From Flavobacterium chryseum (GTDB lineage: Bacteria; Bacteroidota; Bacteroidia; Flavobacteriales; Flavobacteriaceae): a DNA stretch of 64,000 bases. The stretch lies in contig NZ_SNWW01000003.1 of NCBI RefSeq assembly GCF_004362015.1, forward strand, positions 124,001 through 188,000. Reading direction: 5' to 3'. Below are positions 16,302-24,226 of this stretch, in pieces. Under the pieces are notes generated by a model that was not told the origin of the DNA, did no database searches, and saw only the letters and a program-made list of their open reading frames with translations. Within the stretch, counting starts at the first letter, position 1; each line of letters begins with the position of its first letter. A program made the translations under genes and the position numbers.

Positions 16302-17435
16302 TTATTTGTTTAAAAACTCAAGAACTGAATCTGTAATAAATTTAATTTGCTCATCATCCAATTCTGTATGCATTGGCAAAGCAATTACTTCTTTAACCAA
16401 TTGATTTGTTACAGGAAATTGTTCTTCTTTATAACGAGTATCAACATAAGCTTTTTGAGAATGCAACGGAATTGGATAATAGATCGCACAAGGAATTCCT
16501 TTATCTAATAAATGTTGCATTAATGCATTTCTATCTGCATCAACAATTCTTAATACATATTGATGAAAAACGTGATCGTTTTGATTTGCATCAAATTCAG
16601 GTGTAACAATATGTGCATTTCCTGCAAAAGCAGCATTATATTTTGTTGCTGCACGACGACGCGCTTTATTATATTCGTCTAACAAAGGTAATTTTGCATT
16701 TAAAACTCCCGCCTGAATACTATCTAAACGTGAATTAACCCCAACAACATCATGATGATAACGCTCGTACATTCCGTGATTTACAATTCCACGGATACTG
16801 TGTGCTAATTTATCGTCGTTTGTAAAAATTGCTCCACCATCGCCATAACAACCTAAATTTTTAGATGGAAAAAATGAAGTTGCAGCCACATGACCAATAA
16901 CACCAACTTTGCTTTTTGTTCCTGATTTAGAAACATAATCAGCTCCAATTGCTTGCGCATTATCTTCGATAACATATAAATTATGTTCTGCAGCAATTTC
17001 CATAATAGCATCCATATTAGCGGCACGGCCAAATAAATGTACCGGAACAATTGCTTTTGTTTTTGGCGTAATTGCTTTTTTAATTGCCTCGATATCAATA
17101 TTCATATTGGTGATATCAACATCAACCAAAACCGGAGTCAATTGCAGTAAGGCAATTACTTCTACAGTTGCAGCAAAAGTAAAATCGGCAGTTATAACCT
17201 CATCTCCTGGCTTTAAATCTAATGCCATCATTGCAATTTGCAACGCATCAGTCCCATTTGCACACGGGATAACATGTTTTGCTCCTAAATAATCTTCAAG
17301 ATTTTTTTGGAATTGATGAACTAAAGGTCCGTTTATATAAGTATTTGTATCTAAAACTTCTTGAATCGAAGCATCAACAGTAGCTTTTATTTTTTCGTAT
17401 TGACTCTTTAAGTCAACCATTTGAATTTTTTTCAT
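16302..17435 (-). CDS. DegT/DnrJ/EryC1/StrS-family sugar aminotransferase
   Basis: 377 residues from ATG 17435. PLP-dependent enzyme that aminates keto-sugar nucleotides for LPS or other glycans. Signatures: CANGTDAL (residues 58-65), VPVHLFGRAANM, EDNAQAIGADY and the PLP lysine Lys192 in SFFPSKNLGCYGDGG. An earlier in-frame start at 17480 would add 15 residues not typical of the family. First gene of the operon with the NTF2-like gene and galE; divergent from kdtA. The exact sugar cannot be read from sequence. Confidence 0.9.
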   Translation of the reverse strand: MKKIQMVDLKSQYEKIKATVDASIQEVLDTNTYINGPLVHQFQKNLEDYLGAKHVIPCANGTDALQIAMMALDLKPGDEVITADFTFAATVEVIALLQLTPVLVDVDITNMNIDIEAIKKAITPKTKAIVPVHLFGRAANMDAIMEIAAEHNLYVIEDNAQAIGADYVSKSGTKSKVGVIGHVAATSFFPSKNLGCYGDGGAIFTNDDKLAHSIRGIVNHGMYERYHHDVVGVNSRLDSIQAGVLNAKLPLLDEYNKARRRAATKYNAAFAGNAHIVTPEFDANQNDHVFHQYVLRIVDADRNALMQHLLDKGIPCAIYYPIPLHSQKAYVDTRYKEEQFPVTNQLVKEVIALPMHTELDDEQIKFITDSVLEFLNK

Positions 17436-17548
17436 TTCTATTTCTTTATTTAAAACGTAAGATTTGTTTTTGGAACTCAATCTTTAAAACGAAGAACAAA
17501 AATAGTTATTTAATACCTTCAAACCAATGAAAATAATCGAAAGAAATG

Positions 17549-17556
17549 TATTTTTG
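17549..17556 (+). promoter_or_regulatory. kdtA promoter -7 box
   Basis: TATTTTTG, full TAnnTTTG match, 17 bases before the chosen kdtA ATG at 17573. It rules out the in-frame ATG at 17546. Confidence 0.5.
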
Positions 17557-17572
17557 CACCAAACTTACACAC

Positions 17573-18802
17573 ATGCTTTTTCTATACAATATTGTTGTTT
17601 CTATTGCTGGCTTTTTTCTAAAAATTGTCGCGCTTTTTAGTCCAAAAATCAAGCTTTTTATTGAAGGCAGAAAAAACGTTTTTAAAATTTTAGAAGAAAA
17701 AATTAAACCAACAGATAAAACGATTTGGTTTCATTCGGCCTCACTTGGTGAATATGAACAAGGTTTGCCTGTAATTGAAAAAATCAAAGAAAAACATCCT
17801 TCGCACAAAATTATAGTTACTTTTTTCTCTCCTTCAGGTTACGAAGTACGAAAGAATAATAACGTCGCCGATGTGACTTTATATTTGCCTTTGGATACTA
17901 AAAAAAATGCAAAACAATTTTTAAGATTAGCGCATCCAGAATTAGTCTTTTTTATTAAATATGAATTTTGGCTGAATTATTTGAAAGAGCTTGAAAAAAG
18001 CAAAACTCCAACGTATTTAATTTCAGGCATTTTTAGAGACAGTCAGATGTTTTTTAAATGGTATGGCGGTTTTTACAGAAAAGCACTAAAAACCTTTACT
18101 TATTTCTTTGTACAAAATGAAGCATCAAAGGAAAAAATTCAATCGATCGGATTTGATAATGTAATTGTTTCAGGCGATACGCGCTTTGATCGTGTAAATG
18201 CTATTTTAGAAAGAGATAATTCGCTTGATTTTATTGAGAATTTCAAAAATAATGAAACTACCATTGTCATAGGTAGTTCATGGCCCAAAGACGAAGTTTT
18301 ACTTGCGGAGTATATTAATCAGGCTCCTGAAAATGTAAAATTTATTATTGCGCCACATAATATTAAAGCAGATCAAATTTCCAGCCTTAAATCACAAATT
18401 ACAAAATCAAGTGTTTTATTTTCAGAGAAAGAAAATATCGATTTGTCTAATTTTCAGGTTCTTATTATTGACACAATAGGCTTATTAACCAAAATTTATA
18501 GTTACGGAACGATCGCGTATGTTGGAGGAGGTTTTGGAAATCCCGGAATTCATAACATTCTTGAACCGGCGACTTTTGGAATTCCGATCCTGATTGGTCC
18601 TAATTATTCGAACTTTGCAGAAGCAATTCAATTAGTTGAGCTCGGCGGATGCATTGTTATATCTAATAAAGAAGAACTAAAAAGCAATTTGGACGATTTA
18701 ATTACCAATGAAAATTTACTGAAAGAAAAAGGCAAAATTTGTGCGTCTTATATCCAGAATAATACAGGCGCAACAAACAGCATTATGAATATCGTTTCTT
18801 AG
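17573..18802 (+). CDS. waaA: 3-deoxy-D-manno-octulosonic-acid (Kdo) transferase
   Basis: 409 residues. Membrane-anchored glycosyltransferase (GT30) that adds Kdo to lipid A precursors at the inner membrane. It begins with a hydrophobic anchor (LYNIVVSIAGFFLKIVALF), then the GT30 signature WFHSASLGEYEQG, FFSPSGYEV, and the C-terminal donor site TIGLLTKIYSYGTIAYVGGGFGNPGIHNILEPATFGIPILIGP. Divergent from the sugar aminotransferase operon, consistent with a shared role in envelope glycolipids. Followed by a weak hairpin near 18846. Confidence 0.93.
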   Translation: MLFLYNIVVSIAGFFLKIVALFSPKIKLFIEGRKNVFKILEEKIKPTDKTIWFHSASLGEYEQGLPVIEKIKEKHPSHKIIVTFFSPSGYEVRKNNNVADVTLYLPLDTKKNAKQFLRLAHPELVFFIKYEFWLNYLKELEKSKTPTYLISGIFRDSQMFFKWYGGFYRKALKTFTYFFVQNEASKEKIQSIGFDNVIVSGDTRFDRVNAILERDNSLDFIENFKNNETTIVIGSSWPKDEVLLAEYINQAPENVKFIIAPHNIKADQISSLKSQITKSSVLFSEKENIDLSNFQVLIIDTIGLLTKIYSYGTIAYVGGGFGNPGIHNILEPATFGIPILIGPNYSNFAEAIQLVELGGCIVISNKEELKSNLDDLITNENLLKEKGKICASYIQNNTGATNSIMNIVS

Positions 18803-19105
18803 ACATTTAAAAGCTTTAAAGAGTAGTTACAGGTCATTTTTACAATAAAAAGGCTTTAAAAGCTTTTATTTTATCATTTTCGGCTCACAGGATAATTAAT
18901 AAAAAGCAAAATAAACTGCAATCAAACAAAGCGAAAAAGCCAATTTACTTATTGAATATTCAACGAAAAATAATCATAGCAAAAAATACCATAATACGCC
19001 ATGTTTTTGCCGTTTTGGCATTATTCTTGATAACTAAGATAATCGTGAGCAATGAAAATATTTTAAAAAAAAAATAAAAAAATATTTTACATATTAAAAA
19101 ATTTA
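18803..19105. other. Gene-free spacer
   Basis: AT-rich spacer after waaA. It contains an imperfect hairpin at 18846-18867 (AATAAAAaGGCTTT / AAAGCTTTTATT) that may end waaA transcription. I see no gene, repeat family or conserved RNA in the remainder. Confidence 0.5.
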
Positions 19106-19113
19106 TATCTTTG
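19106..19113 (+). promoter_or_regulatory. Promoter -7 box of the heptad lipoprotein
   Basis: TATCTTTG matches TAnnTTTG, 37 bases before the ATG, in a very AT-rich leader. Confidence 0.5.
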
Positions 19114-19150
19114 CCACGAATTAATAATTAACCTTTTATAATAAAGTAAG

Positions 19151-19375
19151 ATGAAAAAAGTATTTTTAAGTTTAGCTGTTGTTGCTGTTTTAACTGTTGT
19201 ATCTTGTAAAAAAGCTGATGCTGCAGCTACTGAGAATGTAGATTCTACTGCTGTTGCTGTTGATTCAGCTGCTGCTGTAGTTGATTCTGCTGCTGTAACT
19301 GTTGATTCTGCTGCTGCAAAAGTTGATTCTGCTGCTGCAAAAGTTGAAGAAGCTGCTAAAGAAGTAAAAAAATAA
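19151..19375 (+). CDS. Small heptad-repeat lipoprotein
   Basis: 74 residues. A lipobox (LTVVSC, Cys19) ends the signal peptide. The mature part is nothing but seven-residue units: VDSTAVA, VDSAAAV, VDSAAVT, VDSAAAK, VDSAAAK, VEEAAKE, then VKK. Val and Ala recur in register, giving an amphipathic helix that should form a coiled coil. The size, lipid anchor, Ala-rich heptads and terminal lysines recall Braun lipoprotein (Lpp), but there is no sequence evidence of common descent. The complementary strand is also open, an effect of the repeats. It has its own promoter and terminator. Confidence 0.8.
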   Translation: MKKVFLSLAVVAVLTVVSCKKADAAATENVDSTAVAVDSAAAVVDSAAVTVDSAAAKVDSAAAKVEEAAKEVKK

Positions 19376-19400
19376 TTAGAACTAAATTCTAAAGATTTTA

Positions 19401-19427
19401 AAACCATCATTACGATGGTTTTTTTTA
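19401..19427 (+). terminator. Terminator of the heptad lipoprotein gene
   Basis: AAACCATCAT / GCGATGG-like stem: AACCATC-attac-GATGGTT followed by an eight-T run. Confidence 0.8.
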
Positions 19428-19462
19428 TGATCGTTTTTTCCTACTTGATCATAAAAACACAA

Positions 19463-19495
19463 AAAAAAGCGTTCACCTAGGCGAACGCTTTTTTT
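19463..19495. terminator. Bidirectional terminator before the DUF1508 gene end
   Basis: AGCGTTC and GAACGCT form a stem around ACCTAGGC, with A-run on the left and T-run on the right. It directly abuts the DUF1508 stop, serving the minus strand. Confidence 0.8.
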
Positions 19496-19868
19496 ATTCT
19501 ATTTCATCTTCAACTACAACCTCATCTTCAAAAATCGAATCGTTTGACGAGAAGTCCAGAATCTCTGCTCTTGAAGCATAAGTCACTATTTCCTTTATTC
19601 CTTTCTGTAACAGCAATTCTGTAGTGTATTTCCGGCTAGTGGCGAAGTGAACATCGCCCAACATCAATTTAAAGAAATACTTTCCTCCTGATCCTTTAAA
19701 TTTCAAAAATTTAGCCTGGTCAATATTTGCTTTAAATCTTTCAATATCTTCTTCTGATTCAAATTTCAACTCATAACTCAAACTTGTAAATATCACTTTC
19801 CCTTTTCTGGAAGTAAATACAAATTTATATTCATCATTAAATCTTTTACTAATTACAAAAGCACCCAT
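19494..19868 (-). CDS. DUF1508 (YegP-like) protein
   Basis: 124 residues with two tandem copies of the short YegP beta-hairpin motif: FVISKRFNDEYKFVFTSRKGKVIFTSLSYE and KYFFKLMLGDVHFATSRKYTT, each followed by a helix. The C-terminus is acidic (EDEVVVEDEIE). The family is widespread and of unknown function. An 8-bp tandem repeat starts 36 bases upstream of its ATG, inside the likely promoter region. Confidence 0.8.
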   Translation of the reverse strand: MGAFVISKRFNDEYKFVFTSRKGKVIFTSLSYELKFESEEDIERFKANIDQAKFLKFKGSGGKYFFKLMLGDVHFATSRKYTTELLLQKGIKEIVTYASRAEILDFSSNDSIFEDEVVVEDEIE

Positions 19869-19903
19869 TTTTTGATTTCAGATTTTAGATTGTTGATTTT
19901 AGC

Positions 19904-19973
19904 ATTCTTAGATTCTTAGATTCTTAGATTCTTAGATTCTTAGATTCTTAGATTCTTAGATTCTTAGATTCTT
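19904..19973. repeat. 8-bp tandem repeat (ATTCTTAG)n
   Basis: Almost nine perfect copies of ATTCTTAG, the last cut short. It lies upstream of the DUF1508 gene on the minus strand. Copy number change by slippage would alter promoter geometry, not the reading frame. Confidence 0.9.
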
Positions 19974-20004
19974 TAAATAAATTTACTTCGTAAATTTATT
20001 TAAA
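19972..20004. terminator. Perfect 15-bp AT-rich hairpin
   Basis: TTTAAATAAATTTAC and its exact complement surround a TTC loop. It directly follows the tandem repeat. It may back up termination of the tRNA transcript; being nearly all A/T it could equally be a regulatory cruciform. Confidence 0.5.
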
Positions 20005-20028
20005 GCTTGAGTTTATGCAATAAAAAAA

Positions 20029-20052
20029 GCCTCTTCAAAAGAAGAGGCTTTA
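20029..20052 (-). terminator. Terminator of the tRNA operon
   Basis: On the minus strand AAGCCTCTTC-TTTT-GAAGAGGCTT is followed by a run of T; it starts right after the tRNA-Leu 3' end. Confidence 0.85.
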
Positions 20053-20053
20053 G

Positions 20054-20139
20054 TACTCAGAGCGGGACTTGAACCCGCACGAACATTGCTGTTCACTGGA
20101 TTTTAAGTCCAGCGTGTCTACCAATTTCACCATCCGAGC
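20054..20139 (-). tRNA. tRNA-Leu (anticodon TAA)
   Basis: An 86-nt class II tRNA with a variable arm. Acceptor GCTCGGA pairs with TCTGAGT; the anticodon stem CTGGA/TCCAG encloses the loop CTTAAAA with anticodon TAA at 20103-20105. The T arm has GGGTTCAAGTCCC. CCA is not encoded. It is downstream of tRNA-Gly in the same transcript. Confidence 0.93.
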
Positions 20140-20153
20140 ATTATATGGTTTTG

Positions 20154-20226
20154 AGCGAAAAACGGGGCTCGAACCCGCGACCTCGACCTTGGCAAGGTCG
20201 CGCTCTACCAACTGAGCTATTTTCGC
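20154..20226 (-). tRNA. tRNA-Gly (anticodon GCC)
   Basis: 73 nt. Acceptor GCGAAAA, D arm AGCTCAGTTGGTAGAGC, anticodon loop TTGCCAA between GACC and GGTC, T arm CGGGTTCGAGCCCCG, discriminator T as usual for glycine tRNAs. CCA is not encoded. Confidence 0.94.
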
Positions 20227-20279
20227 GTTTCAAATTCTAGTAAGAACCGCAACACTTGACTTGTTCTGTATTGCGAGTG

Positions 20280-20310
20280 CAAATTTAGGACATTTATTCA
20301 ATTACACAAG
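20280..20310 (-). promoter_or_regulatory. Promoter of the tRNA-Gly/tRNA-Leu operon
   Basis: Minus strand: CTTG (20307-20310), 19 bases, then TAAATTTG (20280-20287). Good match to the Bacteroidota sigma-A promoter, about 50 bases upstream of tRNA-Gly. Confidence 0.65.
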
Positions 20311-20377
20311 CCTTTTTTGAAAAAAAATTACACTTATTTTATAACTTTCTGATAACCTAAACTTTAAATACGAAAAT

Positions 20378-22984
20378 TTATTTCTTAATTAGCATTCTTT
20401 TGATCTCATTGAGTTTCATTAGTGCTTCAACCGGCGTTATTGCGTTTATATCAAGACTTAGTATCTCTTCTTTGATTTCTTCCAATAAAGGATCATCTAA
20501 ATTAAAGAAACTCATTTGCATTTCATCAGCTGCAGATTTTACTCCATTTAGTGCGTCGCTTGAATGATTCTTCTCTAATTTCTTTAATAACTTCTGGGCT
20601 TTCAAAATTACGATTTGAGGCATTCCGGCCATTTTTGCTACGTGAATTCCAAAACTGTGTGCGCTTCCTCCTTTTATCAGTTTTCTGATGAAAAGAACAG
20701 TATCTTTTAATTCTTTTACCGCAACGTTATAATTCTGTATTCTCGGCAACGATTCTGTCATTTCATTTAACTCATGATAATGCGTCGCAAATAAGGTTTT
20801 TGGTTTTGATGGATGTTCGTGCAAAAACTCGGCAATAGCCCAGGCGATTGAGATTCCGTCATACGTACTGGTTCCTCTTCCAATTTCATCTAAGAGAACT
20901 AAACTTCTGTCGGATATGTTATTCAAAATAGAAGCCGTTTCGTTCATCTCGACCATAAAAGTAGATTCGCCCATCGAAATATTATCCGACGCTCCTACTC
21001 TGGTGAATATTTTATCTACAATTCCCATTCTAACACTGTCTGCAGGAACAAAACTTCCCATTTGAGCCAACAATACAATTAAAGCGGTTTGTCGTAAAAT
21101 AGCCGATTTACCAGACATGTTAGGCCCGGTAATCATAATAAGCTGTTGAACTTCTCTATCTAAATAAACATCATTAGCGATATACGGTGTTCCAACCGGT
21201 AATTGTTTTTCGATTACAGGATGTCTTCCGTTTTTGATTTCGAGTTCAAATGTTTCATCGATTTCCGGACACACATATTGATTTTCTACAGCGAGTTGCG
21301 TAAAAGAGCATAAACAGTCTAATTGCGCTACCAAATTTGCATTCATTTGAACCGGTTTAATATAAGTCGAAATCCAGGCCACTAATTGCTCAAAAAGATC
21401 TGACTCGATTTTATAGATTTTTTCTTCGGCTCCTAAAATCTTGGTTTCATATTCCTTAAGTTCTTCGGTAATATAACGTTCTGCATTTACAAGCGTTTGT
21501 TTACGAATCCACTCTTCCGGTACTTTGTCTTTGTGTGTATTTCGAACTTCGATATAATATCCGAATACATTATTGAATGATATTTTTAATGAAGAGATTC
21601 CGGTTCTTTCTGATTCTCTTTTTTCAATTCCCTCCAAATATTCTTTTCCTGAGGTAGAGATAGCACGTAAATCATCTAATTCTTCACTAATTCCTTTAGC
21701 AATTGCATTTCCTTTTGAGACTGCTACCGGAGCATCCTGATTTAAAGTTGTTTTAATTTTCTCTCTCAACAAATCGCAAGCATGCAAACTATCTCCAATA
21801 ATTTTTACTGCTTCTTGTGGACTTTGAAGCGCTAAGGTTTTTATCGGAATGATAGCATCCAGCGATTCTTTCAAATAAACAATTTCGCGAGGAGAAACTT
21901 TACCGGCGGCAATTTTAGAAATCAAACGTTCTAAATCTGAAATTTGCTTGATTTGATATTGAATTGTATGTAAAATTTCAGGATTTGTTTTTAAATACGA
22001 AACCACATCGTGTCGTCCTTTTATTTTATTGCTGTCTTTAAGAGGCAATGCCAGCCAACGTTTTAACAAACGGCCTCCCATTGGCGAAAGCGTTCTGTCG
22101 ATTACATCTAAAAGCGTTACAGCATTTGGATTATAACTGTGGTATAATTCCAAGTTTCTAATCGTAAAACGATCCATCCAAACATAGGCATCTTCTGCAA
22201 TACGCTGAATGGCTGTGATATGTTGTACGCGGTTGTGCTGCGTTTCTGACAAATAATACAAAATCGCTCCAGAAGCAATAATTCCTTCTTTTAATTCTTC
22301 AATACCAAAACCTTTTAAAGAAATGGTTTGAAAATGTTTGGTTAAAATTTCTACAGCATAATCTTCTTTATAAATCCAGTCTTCCAGATAAAAACTATGA
22401 AAATCTTCACCAAAAGCAGCTTTAAAGTCACCTTTATTATTTTTAGGAACCAGAACTTCACTCGGATTAAAATTCTGTAAAAGTTTATCTATATATTCAG
22501 CATTTCCCTGAGCGGTTAAAAATTCTCCGGTTGAAACGTCTAAAAAAGAAACTCCTATATTTTTATTTGCAAAATAAACAGAGGCTAAAAAGTTATTTGT
22601 TTTGGATTGTAAAACCTCATCATTTAAAGAAACTCCGGGAGTTACCAATTCAGTAACACCGCGTTTGACGATTGTTTTCGTCATTTTTGGATCTTCAAGC
22701 TGATCGCAAATCGCTACACGAAGTCCTGCTTTTACTAATTTTGGCAAATAGGTATTGATAGAATGATGCGGAAAACCAGCCAGCGCTGTTTCAGTTTCAG
22801 AACCCGCACCTCTTTTAGTTAGCGTAATACCAAGGATTTTTGAAGCTCTAACAGCGTCTTCTCCAAAGGTTTCATAAAAATCTCCTACTCTGAAAAGCAA
22901 ACATGCATCAGGATATTTTCTCTTGATTTCGTTGTACTGTTTCATTAAGGGTGTTTCTTTCACCACTTTATCTTTCGCTGCCAA
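20378..22984 (-). CDS. mutS: DNA mismatch repair protein MutS
   Basis: 868 residues, full-length MutS. Domains in order: mismatch-binding N-terminus with the FYETF motif ([16 protein letters not shown], about residues 29-44), connector, lever/clamp, and the C-terminal ABC ATPase with Walker [10 protein letters not shown], the signature region STFMVEMNE, Walker [18 protein letters not shown], and FATHYHEL. Presence of FxE marks it as the mismatch-repair MutS1 type, not MutS2. Alone between the tRNAs and the DUF1573 gene. Confidence 0.97.
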   Translation of the reverse strand: MAAKDKVVKETPLMKQYNEIKRKYPDACLLFRVGDFYETFGEDAVRASKILGITLTKRGAGSETETALAGFPHHSINTYLPKLVKAGLRVAICDQLEDPKMTKTIVKRGVTELVTPGVSLNDEVLQSKTNNFLASVYFANKNIGVSFLDVSTGEFLTAQGNAEYIDKLLQNFNPSEVLVPKNNKGDFKAAFGEDFHSFYLEDWIYKEDYAVEILTKHFQTISLKGFGIEELKEGIIASGAILYYLSETQHNRVQHITAIQRIAEDAYVWMDRFTIRNLELYHSYNPNAVTLLDVIDRTLSPMGGRLLKRWLALPLKDSNKIKGRHDVVSYLKTNPEILHTIQYQIKQISDLERLISKIAAGKVSPREIVYLKESLDAIIPIKTLALQSPQEAVKIIGDSLHACDLLREKIKTTLNQDAPVAVSKGNAIAKGISEELDDLRAISTSGKEYLEGIEKRESERTGISSLKISFNNVFGYYIEVRNTHKDKVPEEWIRKQTLVNAERYITEELKEYETKILGAEEKIYKIESDLFEQLVAWISTYIKPVQMNANLVAQLDCLCSFTQLAVENQYVCPEIDETFELEIKNGRHPVIEKQLPVGTPYIANDVYLDREVQQLIMITGPNMSGKSAILRQTALIVLLAQMGSFVPADSVRMGIVDKIFTRVGASDNISMGESTFMVEMNETASILNNISDRSLVLLDEIGRGTSTYDGISIAWAIAEFLHEHPSKPKTLFATHYHELNEMTESLPRIQNYNVAVKELKDTVLFIRKLIKGGSAHSFGIHVAKMAGMPQIVILKAQKLLKKLEKNHSSDALNGVKSAADEMQMSFFNLDDPLLEEIKEEILSLDINAITPVEALMKLNEIKRMLIKK

Positions 22985-23107
22985 ATTAATATGTTTTTAA
23001 ATGAAAATTAAGACAGCGAATTTATACTATTTTGAAGGAATATCGAAATGCTTCAAAAATTAAAATATTTTTAAGATTATTTTAAGTTCAGATATAAGAA
23101 TTTTATC

Positions 23108-23115
23108 TAGCTTTG
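23108..23115 (+). promoter_or_regulatory. Promoter -7 box of the DUF1573 gene
   Basis: TAGCTTTG matches TAnnTTTG, 26 bases before the ATG. Confidence 0.5.
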
Positions 23116-23141
23116 TCCTAATTAAAAAAGACTCTTAAAAG

Positions 23142-23573
23142 ATGAAAAAAATAATCTTAATCGCTATGTTAGCTGTAGTTGGAATTACAGCTTCTAACGC
23201 TCAAAGCACTAAAAAAGCTAAGGCTGCTAAAGTTGCTAAAATTGAAGGAGCTGGAATGGCTTTTGAAACTGAAACTATTGATTACGGAACTATCGCTCAC
23301 AACGCAGATGGAAAACGTGAATTCGTTTTTGTAAACAACGGAACTAAGCCATTAATCATTACTAACACACAAGGATCTTGTGGTTGTACAGTACCAACTA
23401 CACCAAAAGAGCCAATCGCTCCGGGTGCTAAAGGTATTATTGGTGTAAAATATGCTACTGACAGAGTTGGTGCATTTACAAAAACTGTTACTGTTACTTC
23501 TAACGCTGAAGGACAGCCAACAAAAGTACTTACAATTAAAGGTACAGTTTTACCAGATCCAGTAAAAAGCTAA
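23142..23573 (+). CDS. Exported DUF1573 protein
   Basis: 143 residues. Signal peptide (MKKIILIAMLAVVGITASNAQS), then an ASH/MSP-like immunoglobulin-type domain: AFETETIDYGTIAHNADGKREFVFVNNGTKPLIITNTQGSCGCTVPTTPKEPIAPGAKGIIGVKY...VLTIKGTV. DUF1573 proteins are very common in Bacteroidota; the role in the periplasm is unknown. The conserved SCGCT cysteine pair is present. Own promoter and terminator, so monocistronic. Confidence 0.92.
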   Translation: MKKIILIAMLAVVGITASNAQSTKKAKAAKVAKIEGAGMAFETETIDYGTIAHNADGKREFVFVNNGTKPLIITNTQGSCGCTVPTTPKEPIAPGAKGIIGVKYATDRVGAFTKTVTVTSNAEGQPTKVLTIKGTVLPDPVKS

Positions 23574-23596
23574 TCTGAAAAACAATAAAATAATAG

Positions 23597-23628
23597 AAAA
23601 AGCTTCCTTATCTTTGGAAGCTTTTTTT
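23597..23628 (+). terminator. Terminator after the DUF1573 gene
   Basis: AAAAGCTTCC-ttatcttt-GGAAGCTTTT with T-run. Confidence 0.85.
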
Positions 23629-23648
23629 ATGACTTGAAATCAACCCAA

Positions 23649-24185
23649 ATGAGAAAACTGGAAAATAGTGAACTAGACCGAAAATCGATTGAAGATTTTA
23701 AAAAATCAGACAAAACTCCTCTAATTTTAGTGCTTGATGATATTCGAAGTCTTCACAATATTGGTTCTGTTTTTAGAACTGCTGATGCTTTTTTGATCGA
23801 AAAAATAATTTTGTGCGGTATTACAGCTACTCCTCCAAATAAGGAAATTCATAAAACTGCCCTTGGTGCTACCGAAACTGTTGCCTGGGAACATCATGAA
23901 AATGTTTTAGAAGTTATTGAAAATCTTAAAAAAGACAAAGTACAAACATTAGCCATCGAACAAGTTGAAAGCGCCGTTTTTCTTCAGGATTTTAAAGTGG
24001 AAGAAAATCAGAAATATGCCTTGATTTTTGGAAATGAAGTATACGGTGTTTCTCAAGAAGCGGTTGCCATTTGCGATGGATGTATTGAAATTCCTCAATT
24101 GGGGACCAAACATTCTTTAAACATTTCTGTAAGTGCGGGAATTGTGGTTTGGGATTTGTTTCAAAAATTGAATTGGCCTAAATAG
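23649..24185 (+). CDS. TrmH/SpoU-family RNA 2'-O-methyltransferase
   Basis: 178 residues from ATG 23649. SPOUT-type methylase with motif 1 VLDDIRSLHNIGSVFRTADAF, motif 2 ALIFGNEVYGVSQEAV, and motif 3 IEIPQLGTKHSLNISVSAGIVVWDL. It would methylate a ribose in tRNA or rRNA using SAM; the target cannot be told. It lacks the extra N-terminal substrate-binding domain of RlmB. A TTG start at 23634 overlaps the upstream terminator region and is unlikely. Confidence 0.9.
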   Translation: MRKLENSELDRKSIEDFKKSDKTPLILVLDDIRSLHNIGSVFRTADAFLIEKIILCGITATPPNKEIHKTALGATETVAWEHHENVLEVIENLKKDKVQTLAIEQVESAVFLQDFKVEENQKYALIFGNEVYGVSQEAVAICDGCIEIPQLGTKHSLNISVSAGIVVWDLFQKLNWPK

Positions 24186-24226
24186 AAATATATTTTTTGT
24201 TATCATAAAATTGATACTTTTATAAA

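Noticed and set aside
19087..19410. 107-codon frame opposite the heptad lipoprotein
   Set aside because: It mirrors the GCT/GTT repeats of the real gene (Ala/Glu/Ser repeats); the plus strand has the signal peptide, promoter and terminator.
19904..19973. Possible CRISPR or other array
   Set aside because: Units are 8 bp with no spacers, so it is a simple tandem repeat.
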